Below are positions 25,156 through 32,733 of a stretch of 35,981 nt of DNA, piece after piece. Numbering within the stretch: position 1 is the first letter of the stretch; every line of letters begins with the position of its first letter. The stretch spans positions 76,628 through 112,608 of the forward strand of contig KI912039.1 of assembly GCA_000517005.1 (NCBI GenBank), given 5' to 3'. Made by a program: the position numbers and the translations under genes. Below the pieces are notes generated by a model. That model was not told the DNA's origin. It saw only the letters and a list, made by a program, of their open reading frames with translations, and searched no databases. The stretch is from Microvirga lupini. Lineage in GTDB: Bacteria; Pseudomonadota; Alphaproteobacteria; Rhizobiales; Beijerinckiaceae.

Positions 25156-25962
25156 TCAGCGCCAGCCCAACGTCGCCTCGATTCGCTCGGCCGCCTTGCG
25201 GACGGCGTTGGTATAGCGGTCGCGATCCTGCACGACCCGATGTTCCGGCAGCACGATGGAAATCGTCGCAACGCACTCCCCAGACGGTTGGCAGATCGGC
25301 GAGGCGATGCAGGCGACGGAAAAGTCCGATTCGTTGATCTGGATCGACAGGCGTTCCCGCAGGGCAGCCGCCGAAGCCTCGGAAAGCGCCTCCGGGTTCG
25401 TATTGGCGCGCCCCGTGGGCGACACCTTCGAAGCGTGCCTGAAGACTTCCAGCCGCTCCTTGTCGGGAAGATGACCGAGAAGAAGACGGCCCGAGGCCGT
25501 CCAGTTCAGCGGCACGCGCGAGCCGACCTTGGACGTGACGCGGAAATGTCCGGGGCCGTCCGCCATGGCCATCACGACCATATGGTCCCCGTCCCGTCCG
25601 CAGATCTGGATGGTTTCCTCAACCTCCCGACACAGGTCCTGCATCTCGTGCGTGGCAACGTTCAGGAAATCGAGGGATTCGGCATAAGCCAAGCCGTAGT
25701 GATAAAGGCGCGGTCCAAGCCAGACTGTGCCGTCGCTACGCCGCTGCAGAAGCCTCTTCTCCACAAGGTCCTCGATGATCACGTAAACCGTCGAGAGAGG
25801 TGCTCCGACTGCCTTTGCCACCGCATAGGCACCGGCCGGCTTCATTTCCGCCTGAAGGAAATCCAGGATCTGCAAGGCACGATCGATACCGCTGACGCGC
25901 GCACCGCGACTGCGCTTCTCGGGAACGGGCGCACCCGCAGCCTCGGAAAACTTGGTGTCCAC
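25156..25962 (-). CDS. IclR-family transcriptional regulator
   Basis: The 268-residue protein has an N-terminal winged helix, about 22-85, with IDRALQILDFLQAE and GAPLSTVYVIIEDLVEKRLL. The IclR effector domain, about 95-265, includes LNWTASGRLLLGHLP, SIQINESDFSVACIASPI and CVATISIVLPEHR. It starts at GTG 25962 with GGGAG eight bases upstream. It ends convergently 20 bases from RidA and is divergent from the SelA-like gene across 127 bases containing a GGAATA/TATTCC repeat. It is the most likely local regulator of both the SelA-like gene and the flanking importers. Confidence 0.92.
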   Translation of the reverse strand: MDTKFSEAAGAPVPEKRSRGARVSGIDRALQILDFLQAEMKPAGAYAVAKAVGAPLSTVYVIIEDLVEKRLLQRRSDGTVWLGPRLYHYGLAYAESLDFLNVATHEMQDLCREVEETIQICGRDGDHMVVMAMADGPGHFRVTSKVGSRVPLNWTASGRLLLGHLPDKERLEVFRHASKVSPTGRANTNPEALSEASAAALRERLSIQINESDFSVACIASPICQPSGECVATISIVLPEHRVVQDRDRYTNAVRKAAERIEATLGWR

Positions 25963-26027
25963 TGGATCTTCTCCCGGATCTTCAGAAATTGCGGCCCACC
26001 GTTACGATTGGCAGCGAACCATCATGC

Positions 26028-26058
26028 AATTCCCCAATAATGGAATATAAGCTATTCC
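26028..26058. promoter_or_regulatory. Candidate IclR operator
   Basis: GGAATA at 26042-26047 and TATTCC at 26053-26058 form a perfect 17-bp interrupted palindrome, and a third half-site AATTCC at 26028-26033 creates an overlapping TTCC-N8-GGAA repeat. It lies in the divergent promoter between the IclR gene and the SelA-like gene. GGAA/TTCC half-sites are common in IclR-family operators, so this is a natural site for autoregulation and control of the divergent gene. Confidence 0.5.
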
Positions 26059-26089
26059 GGCAACATAAAACATAGAGACAAACAGCCCC

Positions 26090-27289
26090 ATGACTCAGAA
26101 AGACATCCGCCCGGACCTCGGCCTTCGTCCCATTATCAACGTTTCTGGCACCATGACATCGCTCGGCGCGTCCATCGTCGTGCCCGAAGCCGTCGCGGCC
26201 GTCTCGGCGATCCTTCCGCAATTCGTCGAGATTGGCGATCTGCAGAAGAAGGCCAGCCGCGTGATTGCGCGCCTCTGTGGCACCGAGGCCGGCTTCGTTA
26301 CGGCCTCCTGCTCGGCCGGGATCACGCTTGCCGTTGCCGGTGCCATGACCGGATGTAATCTCGCTGCGGTCGAGCGGCTTCCCGATACAGACAGCCTGAA
26401 GAACGAAGTGTTGCTCATGACCGGCCACATGGTCAGCTACGGGGCCCCTGTCGAGCAGGGCATACGCCTTGCGGGCGCGAAGGTCGTGCCGGTCGGTCAG
26501 GCCACTTCGGCTTATGGATACCAGCTCAACGGCGCCATCAACCAGCGCACGGCCGCCGCGGTTTGCGTCGTCTCGCACCACACGGTGCAGTACGGCCTGA
26601 TCCCGCTCAAGGAATTCGTCGAGATCTGCCATGCGCGAGGCGTGCCCGTGATCGTCGATGCCGCCTCCGAATACGACCTGAGAGGTTTCCTGGCGACCGG
26701 CGCCGACATCGCACTCTATTCCTCCCATAAATTCCTCGGCGGCCTGACGGGCGGCATCGTAGCCGGCCGCACGGAGCTCGTCCGCGCCACCTACATGCAG
26801 AACATGGGCATCGGCCGCGGCATGAAGGTCGGCAAGGAAGGCATTCTCGGCACTATCGCGGCTCTCGAAGCCTGGGAGAAGCGAGACCATGCCGCTGTCC
26901 GCGAGCGGGAGACGCGGTACCTGGAGCTCTGGGAACAGACTCTGTCCGGTCGCCCCGGCGTGACGCCGATCCGCGAGGCGGACCCGACCAACAATCCCCT
27001 CGATCGTCTCAAGGTCGCCATCGAGCCCAAGGGCGCCCATATCACAGCCTGGGACTTCGCCGACGCTCTCGCATCCGGGCGCACGCCGATCATCGTCCGC
27101 GATCACGAGGTCGAGCACGGCTACTTCTACCTCGACCCGTGCAATCTTCATCCGGGACAAGAAACCGTCGTTGCAGAGCGCCTCGTCGAGGAACTGGAGA
27201 AAGCCCGGCAGTCCAACGAGATCATTGCAACGCCCCTCGAGACGCGTCGCAACCGCTCCTCTCAGGCGATCATGCGCTGGCCTGATTGA
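26090..27289 (+). CDS. SelA-like PLP-dependent lyase (D-glucosaminate-6-phosphate ammonia-lyase-like)
   Basis: The 399-residue PLP enzyme is of the SelA-related, fold type I group. It has the opening [17 protein letters not shown], an [15 protein letters not shown] phosphate-binding loop near 70-85, Asp in [15 protein letters not shown] that contacts the PLP ring, and the Schiff-base Lys in YSSHKFLGG (Lys214). SelA itself makes selenocysteyl-tRNA. Relatives without other sel genes include DgaE, which eliminates ammonia from D-glucosaminate 6-phosphate. No selB, selD or tRNA-Sec is seen here. With RidA and an amidohydrolase nearby, an alpha,beta-eliminating ammonia-lyase acting on an amino acid or amino-sugar acid is more likely. 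The ribosome-binding site is weak. Confidence 0.85.
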   Translation: MTQKDIRPDLGLRPIINVSGTMTSLGASIVVPEAVAAVSAILPQFVEIGDLQKKASRVIARLCGTEAGFVTASCSAGITLAVAGAMTGCNLAAVERLPDTDSLKNEVLLMTGHMVSYGAPVEQGIRLAGAKVVPVGQATSAYGYQLNGAINQRTAAAVCVVSHHTVQYGLIPLKEFVEICHARGVPVIVDAASEYDLRGFLATGADIALYSSHKFLGGLTGGIVAGRTELVRATYMQNMGIGRGMKVGKEGILGTIAALEAWEKRDHAAVRERETRYLELWEQTLSGRPGVTPIREADPTNNPLDRLKVAIEPKGAHITAWDFADALASGRTPIIVRDHEVEHGYFYLDPCNLHPGQETVVAERLVEELEKARQSNEIIATPLETRRNRSSQAIMRWPD

Positions 27290-27392
27290 TCGGGAGAACG
27301 AAAGCAAAGGCGGCCAGCCAGTAACCGGATGCTCAGAGGACCTGGCTCGCCGCTCACGATGCTCAACGACTGACTGACGCCGTCCTTCAGGA

Positions 27393-28301
27393 TCAGGCGG
27401 CCTGACGAGTAAAGTGGTTCGGCCCGACTTCGACGATGCGGTCCTGGAGGTGCCGGGCTTCTCTGCGGATGGCTTCGACTGCGCGAGGGTCCAGTCGCGC
27501 CCCCGGATTGTCGAAACGGATCTCGGGATTGGGCACGGCCGACAGGAGAAGGCGCGTATAAGCGTGCTGCGGATTGGTCAGCACCTGATGAACATCGCCC
27601 CATTCGACGATCTGACCCGCATACATGACGAGAATGTCTTCGGCCACATAGCGGGCGGTCGCCAGATCGTGAGTGATGTAGAGCAGCGCAACGTCGAGGT
27701 CCCGCTTCATGTCATTGAGCAGGTTCAGGACACCCAGACGCACTGATACGTCCAGCATCGATGTCGGCTCGTCGGCGACGATCACCTGAGCACCCATGGC
27801 GAGAGTCCTGGCGATGTTGATGCGCTGGCGCTGCCCGCCGGAAAGCTCATGCGGGTGCTTGCGCACGACGGTACCGGGATCGAGCTCCACACGACGCAGA
27901 AGATTGGCGATCGTTTCGTCCACCGCTTTGCCCTTGAGATCCGGCTGGCCGAGCGCGAGCGGGCGCCTGAGGATGAAATCCACCGTGTGAGCAGGATTGA
28001 GCGATGCGAAAGGATCCTGAAAGATCATCTGGACGGCACGCCGGTACTCCTTGAGACCGACGGCTCCCGTGGCGTTCAGGTCCTTGCCGCGAAACAGAAT
28101 CTGTCCGCTGTCCGGCTGATACTCGCGCATGACGAGACGTGCGCAGGTGGTCTTCCCGCTTCCGGACTCACCGACCAGCGCCACAGTTCGACCGGGGTGC
28201 AATGCAAGGGTGATGTCATGAGCTGCCCGCACGGCCTTCCCGCCATGACCGAAGCTCTTGCTCACCTGTTCAAGTGCGATGATCGGCTCCTGAACCATCA
28301 T
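27393..28301 (-). CDS. Dpp/Opp-type ABC ATPase (DppF family), operon 2
   Basis: The 302-residue ATPase has Walker [11 protein letters not shown]-loop FQDPFASLNP, signature LSGGQRQR, Walker B VIVADEPTSMLD and THDLATARYV switch. A short C-terminal oligopeptide-transporter domain ends AARHLQDRIVEVGPNHF-like, without the Cys cluster seen in operon 1. The start overlaps the preceding DppD-type gene, with a double ATG. It is the last gene of the minus-strand operon and converges with the SelA-like gene over 103 bases. Confidence 0.92.
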   Translation of the reverse strand: MMVQEPIIALEQVSKSFGHGGKAVRAAHDITLALHPGRTVALVGESGSGKTTCARLVMREYQPDSGQILFRGKDLNATGAVGLKEYRRAVQMIFQDPFASLNPAHTVDFILRRPLALGQPDLKGKAVDETIANLLRRVELDPGTVVRKHPHELSGGQRQRINIARTLAMGAQVIVADEPTSMLDVSVRLGVLNLLNDMKRDLDVALLYITHDLATARYVAEDILVMYAGQIVEWGDVHQVLTNPQHAYTRLLLSAVPNPEIRFDNPGARLDPRAVEAIRREARHLQDRIVEVGPNHFTRQAA

Positions 28302-29119
28302 CCCAATGCCCTTTCCAGCCTGACCGGATCCCCGTGCAGCGACGGGAACGAGGCCCAGAGTTGCTTCGTGTAGTCATGCTGCGGCCGGTGATAGATCTGT
28401 TCGGACGTGCCCTGCTCGACCAGATTGCCACGCAGCATGATGCCGATCCGGTCGCAGAACTGCACCATCAACCCCAGATCATGGGTGATGAACAGGACCG
28501 AGAACCCGCGGCTGCGGCGCAACTCGTCGATCCTTTGTAGAATCTCGCGCTGAACGACCACATCGAGCGCGGTCGTCGGCTCATCCATCACCACGAGCTT
28601 CGGATCCAGGGCCATGCAGATGGCAATGACGATACGCTGGCGCATGCCGCCCGAGAACTGATGCGGGTAGTCGCGCATGCGCTCCGGCGGTATATCGACG
28701 AGCCTCAGCATCTCGGCGGCGCGCTCCCGCGACTGCGCCTTCGAGTAGCCGCGATGCCGCTTCAGCACGTCGTGGAACTGTGCTTCCACCCTCAGGACAG
28801 GATTGAGGGAGTTCATGGCGCTTTGGAACACCATGGCGACCTTGTGCCAGCGGAACTCCTTTAGGGCCCTTTCGTCCAAGTCGAGCACGTCCTGCCCCTC
28901 GAAGAGGATTCTGCCCTGACGAATGAGGGCGGGCGGCTTGTGCAGGCGGTTGATCGCGTAAGCGATCGTGCTCTTCCCGCAGCCGGACTCGCCGGCAAGT
29001 CCGAAGACCTCTCCGGGCGCAATATCGAAGCTGACATCGTCGACAGCCCGGAAGTCGGTCTCCGCGCCGATGTAGTCGATGGTGAGATTTTGGACGGAAA
29101 GCAGAGGAATGGCTGTCAT
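28298..29119 (-). CDS. Dpp/Opp-type ABC ATPase (DppD family), operon 2
   Basis: The 273-residue ATPase has Walker A GESGCGKST, Q-loop FQSAMNSLNP, signature FSGGMRQR, Walker [13 protein letters not shown] and THDLGLMVQFCD. The FQSAMNSLNPVLRVEAQF segment resembles ATPases of oligosaccharide-type Opp systems. That is recall-based, but it fits the glycosidase gene in this operon. The frame extends to 29275, yet the Met at 29119 overlaps the permease stop and has GAGGG upstream. The C-terminal extension is shorter than in operon 1. Confidence 0.9.
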   Translation of the reverse strand: MTAIPLLSVQNLTIDYIGAETDFRAVDDVSFDIAPGEVFGLAGESGCGKSTIAYAINRLHKPPALIRQGRILFEGQDVLDLDERALKEFRWHKVAMVFQSAMNSLNPVLRVEAQFHDVLKRHRGYSKAQSRERAAEMLRLVDIPPERMRDYPHQFSGGMRQRIVIAICMALDPKLVVMDEPTTALDVVVQREILQRIDELRRSRGFSVLFITHDLGLMVQFCDRIGIMLRGNLVEQGTSEQIYHRPQHDYTKQLWASFPSLHGDPVRLERALG

Positions 29120-30006
29120 AGACGGCCCTCCCCTCGTCGCATGAGCAGAGACCAGCGCGACAAAGTATTGCCCGTGCGCAGGCGGGGATTGGCGATCTCG
29201 TCGACTGCGAAGTTCAGCAGGGACAGGCCCGCCCCCAAGGCGATCAGAGCAAAGCAGGGGCTCAGGATGTCCCACCAGGCTCCCACCTGCAGAGCCGAAG
29301 CATTCTGAGCGTTGAAAAGCATCATGCCCCAGGAGACGGTCTTGGGATCGCCGAGCCCGAGGAATTCGAGGGTGGCTTCCGTGATCACCGCGAAAATCAT
29401 GCTGCCGACGAAGTTGATCCCCACGATTGAGATCACGTTCGGAAAAATCTCGAACAGCATGATGCGCCAGGACGGCTCGCCCAGCATCTCGGCCGATTTT
29501 ACGAAATCCTTCTGCTTAACGGACAGGGTCTCCGCACGCGTCACGCGTGCGCCCCAGGCCCATGACGTGGCCCCGAGGATCAGGGCGATCACCCAAGGAC
29601 TGGCTTGCCCAATGAAGGCCGCGAGAACGAGAAGCAGCGGCAGGTTCGGCACCACGAGCACCATGTTCGTGAAAAAGCTGATGACCTCGTCCGTTCGTCC
29701 GCCCTTGTATCCAGCAACGATTCCGAGGGTGGTTCCGACGGCCGTGATCAGTAGCCCGGCGCCGAAGCCGACCGCCAGCGATGTGCGGGCCCCGTAAAGA
29801 AGACGGGCGAACACGTCCTGTCCGATGCGCGTCGTTCCGAGCCAATGGTCCCAGCTCGGCGGCTGGTGAGGCCGCCCCACGCGCCGGGTCGGATCGTATT
29901 CCGTCAGCCAGGGCGCCGCGATCGCCAGCGCCACAATGATCGCGACGATGACGAGCCCGGTCAGAGCCTTCCTGTTATGCGCGAAACTTCTCAGGATGGC
30001 TCCCAT
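29116..30006 (-). CDS. Dpp/Opp-type ABC permease (DppC family), operon 2
   Basis: The 296-residue permease has a first helix LTGLVIVAIIVALAIAAPWLT, then LGTTRIGQDVFARLLYGARTSL. The coupling motif region is KQKDFVKSAEMLGEPSWRIMLFEIFPN, and a late ITEATLEFLGLGDPKTVSWG segment follows. All are DppC-like. Met 30006 is chosen because it lies just past the DppB-type stop; the longer frame to 30081 would overlap that gene substantially. Confidence 0.92.
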   Translation of the reverse strand: MGAILRSFAHNRKALTGLVIVAIIVALAIAAPWLTEYDPTRRVGRPHQPPSWDHWLGTTRIGQDVFARLLYGARTSLAVGFGAGLLITAVGTTLGIVAGYKGGRTDEVISFFTNMVLVVPNLPLLLVLAAFIGQASPWVIALILGATSWAWGARVTRAETLSVKQKDFVKSAEMLGEPSWRIMLFEIFPNVISIVGINFVGSMIFAVITEATLEFLGLGDPKTVSWGMMLFNAQNASALQVGAWWDILSPCFALIALGAGLSLLNFAVDEIANPRLRTGNTLSRWSLLMRRGEGRL

Positions 30007-30007
30007 G

Positions 30008-30985
30008 TCAGGCCCTCCGCAGCCGCGGATCCAGCAGGACATAGCTGACATCCACGATGAAGTTGGCCGTGAGCATGGCAAGCGTCATGATCAGCAACTG
30101 CCCCTGAATCACGGGGTAATCCCGGGCGAGGATCGCCTGATATAGGGTGTTGCCAAGCCCCGGATAGTTGAAGACGACTTCCGTCACGAGGGAGCCGCCC
30201 AGCACGGTGCCGATGGCGATGGCCAGACTGCTGACCGTGGGGAGAAGTGCATTACGCGCGGCATACCAGAACATCACGCGGCTGTCCGACAGCCCCTTGG
30301 CCCGGGCCATGACGATGTAATCCTCTCCCAGAAGATTGATCATGTTGTTGCGCATGGTCACCAAAAACCCACCCGTCAGCACGATCGACAGGGTCAGGGC
30401 CGGCAAGATGCCATGCCGGATAACACTGGCAACATATTGCCAGGAGAAGGCAGGATCCAGCGCAGGGTCGGCCGCATAGCCGGTCGGAAACCAGTTGAGC
30501 TCGAAGCCGAAGATGAACAGGGCCACCAGCGACAGGACCATGGCCGGCATGGACGTGGCCATGATGGCGCCGACCGAAAAGGCGACGTCGAAGGTGCTTC
30601 CGCGTCTCCAGGCGGCCATGATCCCGAGAACCGTGCCCAGGGTGAAGCTGATGAGCGTCGCGGTTCCCATGAGCCCCAAGGTCCAGATGAGGGCTCGGCC
30701 CAGCAGTTCCGTAACGGGCAGCGGAAAATACTTGATGGATTGGCCGAGATTGCCCGTGAAGACACTCTGCAGATAGGTCAGATATTGCTGCCAGAGCGGA
30801 CCATCGACGAACCCAAATGTCAGCTTCAGGGCTTCAAGGTTTTCTACGGAGAGATCGCTCCCGGCACTCGAGAACATGATCTCGATCGGATCGCCGGGCA
30901 TGAGCCTGGGCAGGAAGAAGTTGACAGTCGCAGCGGCGAGAAAGGCTGCAAGATAGAATCCCAGGCGCCTGAAAAGAAATGCCAT
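30008..30985 (-). CDS. Dpp/Opp-type ABC permease (DppB family), operon 2
   Basis: The 325-residue permease starts MAFLFRRLGFYLAAFLAAATVNFFLPRLMPGDP, typical of DppB-type subunits. It has a conserved DYIVMARAKGLSDSRVMFWYAARNALLP coupling motif and FNYPGLGNTLYQAILARDYPVIQG near the C terminus. It lies 50 bases after the binding-protein stop, across a strong stem-loop. Confidence 0.92.
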   Translation of the reverse strand: MAFLFRRLGFYLAAFLAAATVNFFLPRLMPGDPIEIMFSSAGSDLSVENLEALKLTFGFVDGPLWQQYLTYLQSVFTGNLGQSIKYFPLPVTELLGRALIWTLGLMGTATLISFTLGTVLGIMAAWRRGSTFDVAFSVGAIMATSMPAMVLSLVALFIFGFELNWFPTGYAADPALDPAFSWQYVASVIRHGILPALTLSIVLTGGFLVTMRNNMINLLGEDYIVMARAKGLSDSRVMFWYAARNALLPTVSSLAIAIGTVLGGSLVTEVVFNYPGLGNTLYQAILARDYPVIQGQLLIMTLAMLTANFIVDVSYVLLDPRLRRA

Positions 30986-30999
30986 AGAAACCTCAAGCT

Positions 31000-31024
31000 G
31001 GGGAAGCAGACAGGCCGCTTCCCC
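31000..31024. other. Stem-loop between binding protein and permease (Dpp operon 2)
   Basis: GGGGAAGC at 31000-31007 and GCTTCCCC at 31017-31024 form a perfect 8-bp stem with a nine-base loop, filling the gap between the binding-protein stop and the permease start. No T-tract follows on the minus strand. The plus-strand left arm begins CAAGCTGGGGA, the same 11 bases found at the operon 1 stem-loop. Confidence 0.6.
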
Positions 31025-31035
31025 ATTGTGCTAGC

Positions 31036-32685
31036 TCACTTGACTGGCTTGAGCGCCAGGAGATGGAGCAGTCGGGCCGGGTTCTGGCGTGAGATCGTCG
31101 GGTTGACGAAGGGGTTCTCACCGCTGGCCCAGCCCGTGAAACGCTTGGTATTGTACTGATACCATGTGGCGCTGTTGTAGACAGGGAAGATCGGGAGATT
31201 TTCCGCAACAATCCGCTGAGCGCTGTTCATAATAGTCTTCTGCTGGACCTGATCCGGCGTCTGGGCGAATTTCACGAGCAGGCCTTCGAGCTCGTCGTTG
31301 AACCAGCGCTGCGCCGTGAAGCGCGTCTTGCCGGCATCCGCCTTGGTGAAGGCGCGCTGATACAGATAATACGGCGAGGCCGTCACCGAGATGCTGTTGA
31401 TGGCGGCGTCGAAGGATCCGCTGATCAGGTTCTGCGACCAGACAGCCTCCTCGGGCGTGCCCATGCTGGCATTGATGCCGGCTTCGCGCATACCCTCGAT
31501 GGCGATCTGCACCGTATCTATCCAATCGCTCCAGGAGTTCGGCACGATGATGTTGAAGGCGATCGGCGTACCGTCCGGGTTGTCGCGGAAGCCGTCCTTG
31601 TTCTTGTCGACATAGCCGGCCTTTTCGAGAAGCGTCTTGGCGTCATCCAGATTGTAGGTCGTGTACTTGCCAAACTCGGCCTTAACCTTCGGATCGAGCC
31701 ACATCTTGTAGACGTCCCCGAAGGCCGTTGGGTCCTCATTCAGAGTCGGGTAGCCATAGCCCGCCACGTCGACCATGGCCTTGCGATCCAGGGTCATGCT
31801 GACCGCGCGGCGGAAGTTAAGATCCTTGAAGGCCTTGCGGTTGTTTTCGTTGGATGTCTCCTGATTGAACAGGAATTCCACCATGCTGCCTGCCACATAC
31901 CAGTACTTGTGATGCTGCGGGTCCTTGGCAACGAAGGTCTTCTCCACATCCGGCAGGAAGGCGACGCCCCAGTCGAGCTGGCCGCTGGCGGAGGCGGCCA
32001 GGATCTGATTGTTGTCGGCAAGCTGCGGGAAGCGCATGCAGTCGACAGACAGGTGCGCGGCGTCCCAGTAATGCGGATTGCGGCACTGATCGTAGGTCTG
32101 CGGCGTGAACCGCGTCACTTCCGTCATCGGGCCGCTGCCGACCGGATTCTCGTTGGTGAAGGTGACCGGCTCGGTGATGCTCTTCCATGCGTGCTCCGGC
32201 ACGATCGGCAATGCGATCAGACGGTCGACCGCCAGCGCGCTGGGCTGGCGAAGCGTGAAGCGCACGGTCTGCTTGTCAACCTGCTCGACACCGCTGATGA
32301 ACTGCCAGATCGAGACGAAATCCAGAGCCGGATATTGCTTGATATAGTTGTAGGTGAAGACGACGTCGGCTGCCGTCAGCGGCTGCCCGTCCGACCATTT
32401 CAGGCCGTCCCGCAGTTTGAATTCGATGCTCTTGAGATCCTCAGCGAGCTTGTAGCTCTCGGCGAGACGGTAGTTCGGCTTGTTGTTGTCGAGGCGGTTG
32501 AGGACGATCAGCTGCTCGTAGATGAAGTCGAGCGTGCTCTGCCGCGCCGACGTCTGGTTGAACGGGTTGAAATTGCGCACCCATGTCGTCGCAGGCTCGA
32601 TGTTGACCGTGAGCACGGTCTGGGCGGCGGGCAGTGTCAAGGCTCCCAGCATGGTCATGGCCAGGAGCGCGGAAGATGATTTCAT
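31036..32685 (-). CDS. Family 5 ABC transporter binding protein, operon 2 (oligosaccharide or peptide)
   Basis: The 549-residue precursor has a Sec signal, SSSALLAMTMLGALTLPAAQ. A family 5 fold follows, with WVRNFNPFNQTSARQSTLDFIYEQL at the start and IEFKLRDGLKWSDGQPLTAADVVFTYNY near 95. The WxRNFNPF opening and the length resemble binding proteins of cello- and chito-oligosaccharide importers more than DppA. Family 5 also binds peptides, so this is inference. The ribosome-binding site GAGGGAAC precedes the ATG. The gene lies 48 bases downstream of the NagZ-type glycosidase gene, probably on the same transcript. Confidence 0.88.
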   Translation of the reverse strand: MKSSSALLAMTMLGALTLPAAQTVLTVNIEPATTWVRNFNPFNQTSARQSTLDFIYEQLIVLNRLDNNKPNYRLAESYKLAEDLKSIEFKLRDGLKWSDGQPLTAADVVFTYNYIKQYPALDFVSIWQFISGVEQVDKQTVRFTLRQPSALAVDRLIALPIVPEHAWKSITEPVTFTNENPVGSGPMTEVTRFTPQTYDQCRNPHYWDAAHLSVDCMRFPQLADNNQILAASASGQLDWGVAFLPDVEKTFVAKDPQHHKYWYVAGSMVEFLFNQETSNENNRKAFKDLNFRRAVSMTLDRKAMVDVAGYGYPTLNEDPTAFGDVYKMWLDPKVKAEFGKYTTYNLDDAKTLLEKAGYVDKNKDGFRDNPDGTPIAFNIIVPNSWSDWIDTVQIAIEGMREAGINASMGTPEEAVWSQNLISGSFDAAINSISVTASPYYLYQRAFTKADAGKTRFTAQRWFNDELEGLLVKFAQTPDQVQQKTIMNSAQRIVAENLPIFPVYNSATWYQYNTKRFTGWASGENPFVNPTISRQNPARLLHLLALKPVK

Positions 32686-32733
32686 TGCAGTTCCCTCTTT
32701 TTATTGAACTTTTTACGCACGCGGACAGCTCTC

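Noticed and set aside
25982..27307. 441-codon minus-strand frame opposite the SelA-like gene
   Set aside because: The plus strand carries clear PLP-enzyme motifs including the SSHK lysine; the antisense frame has none.
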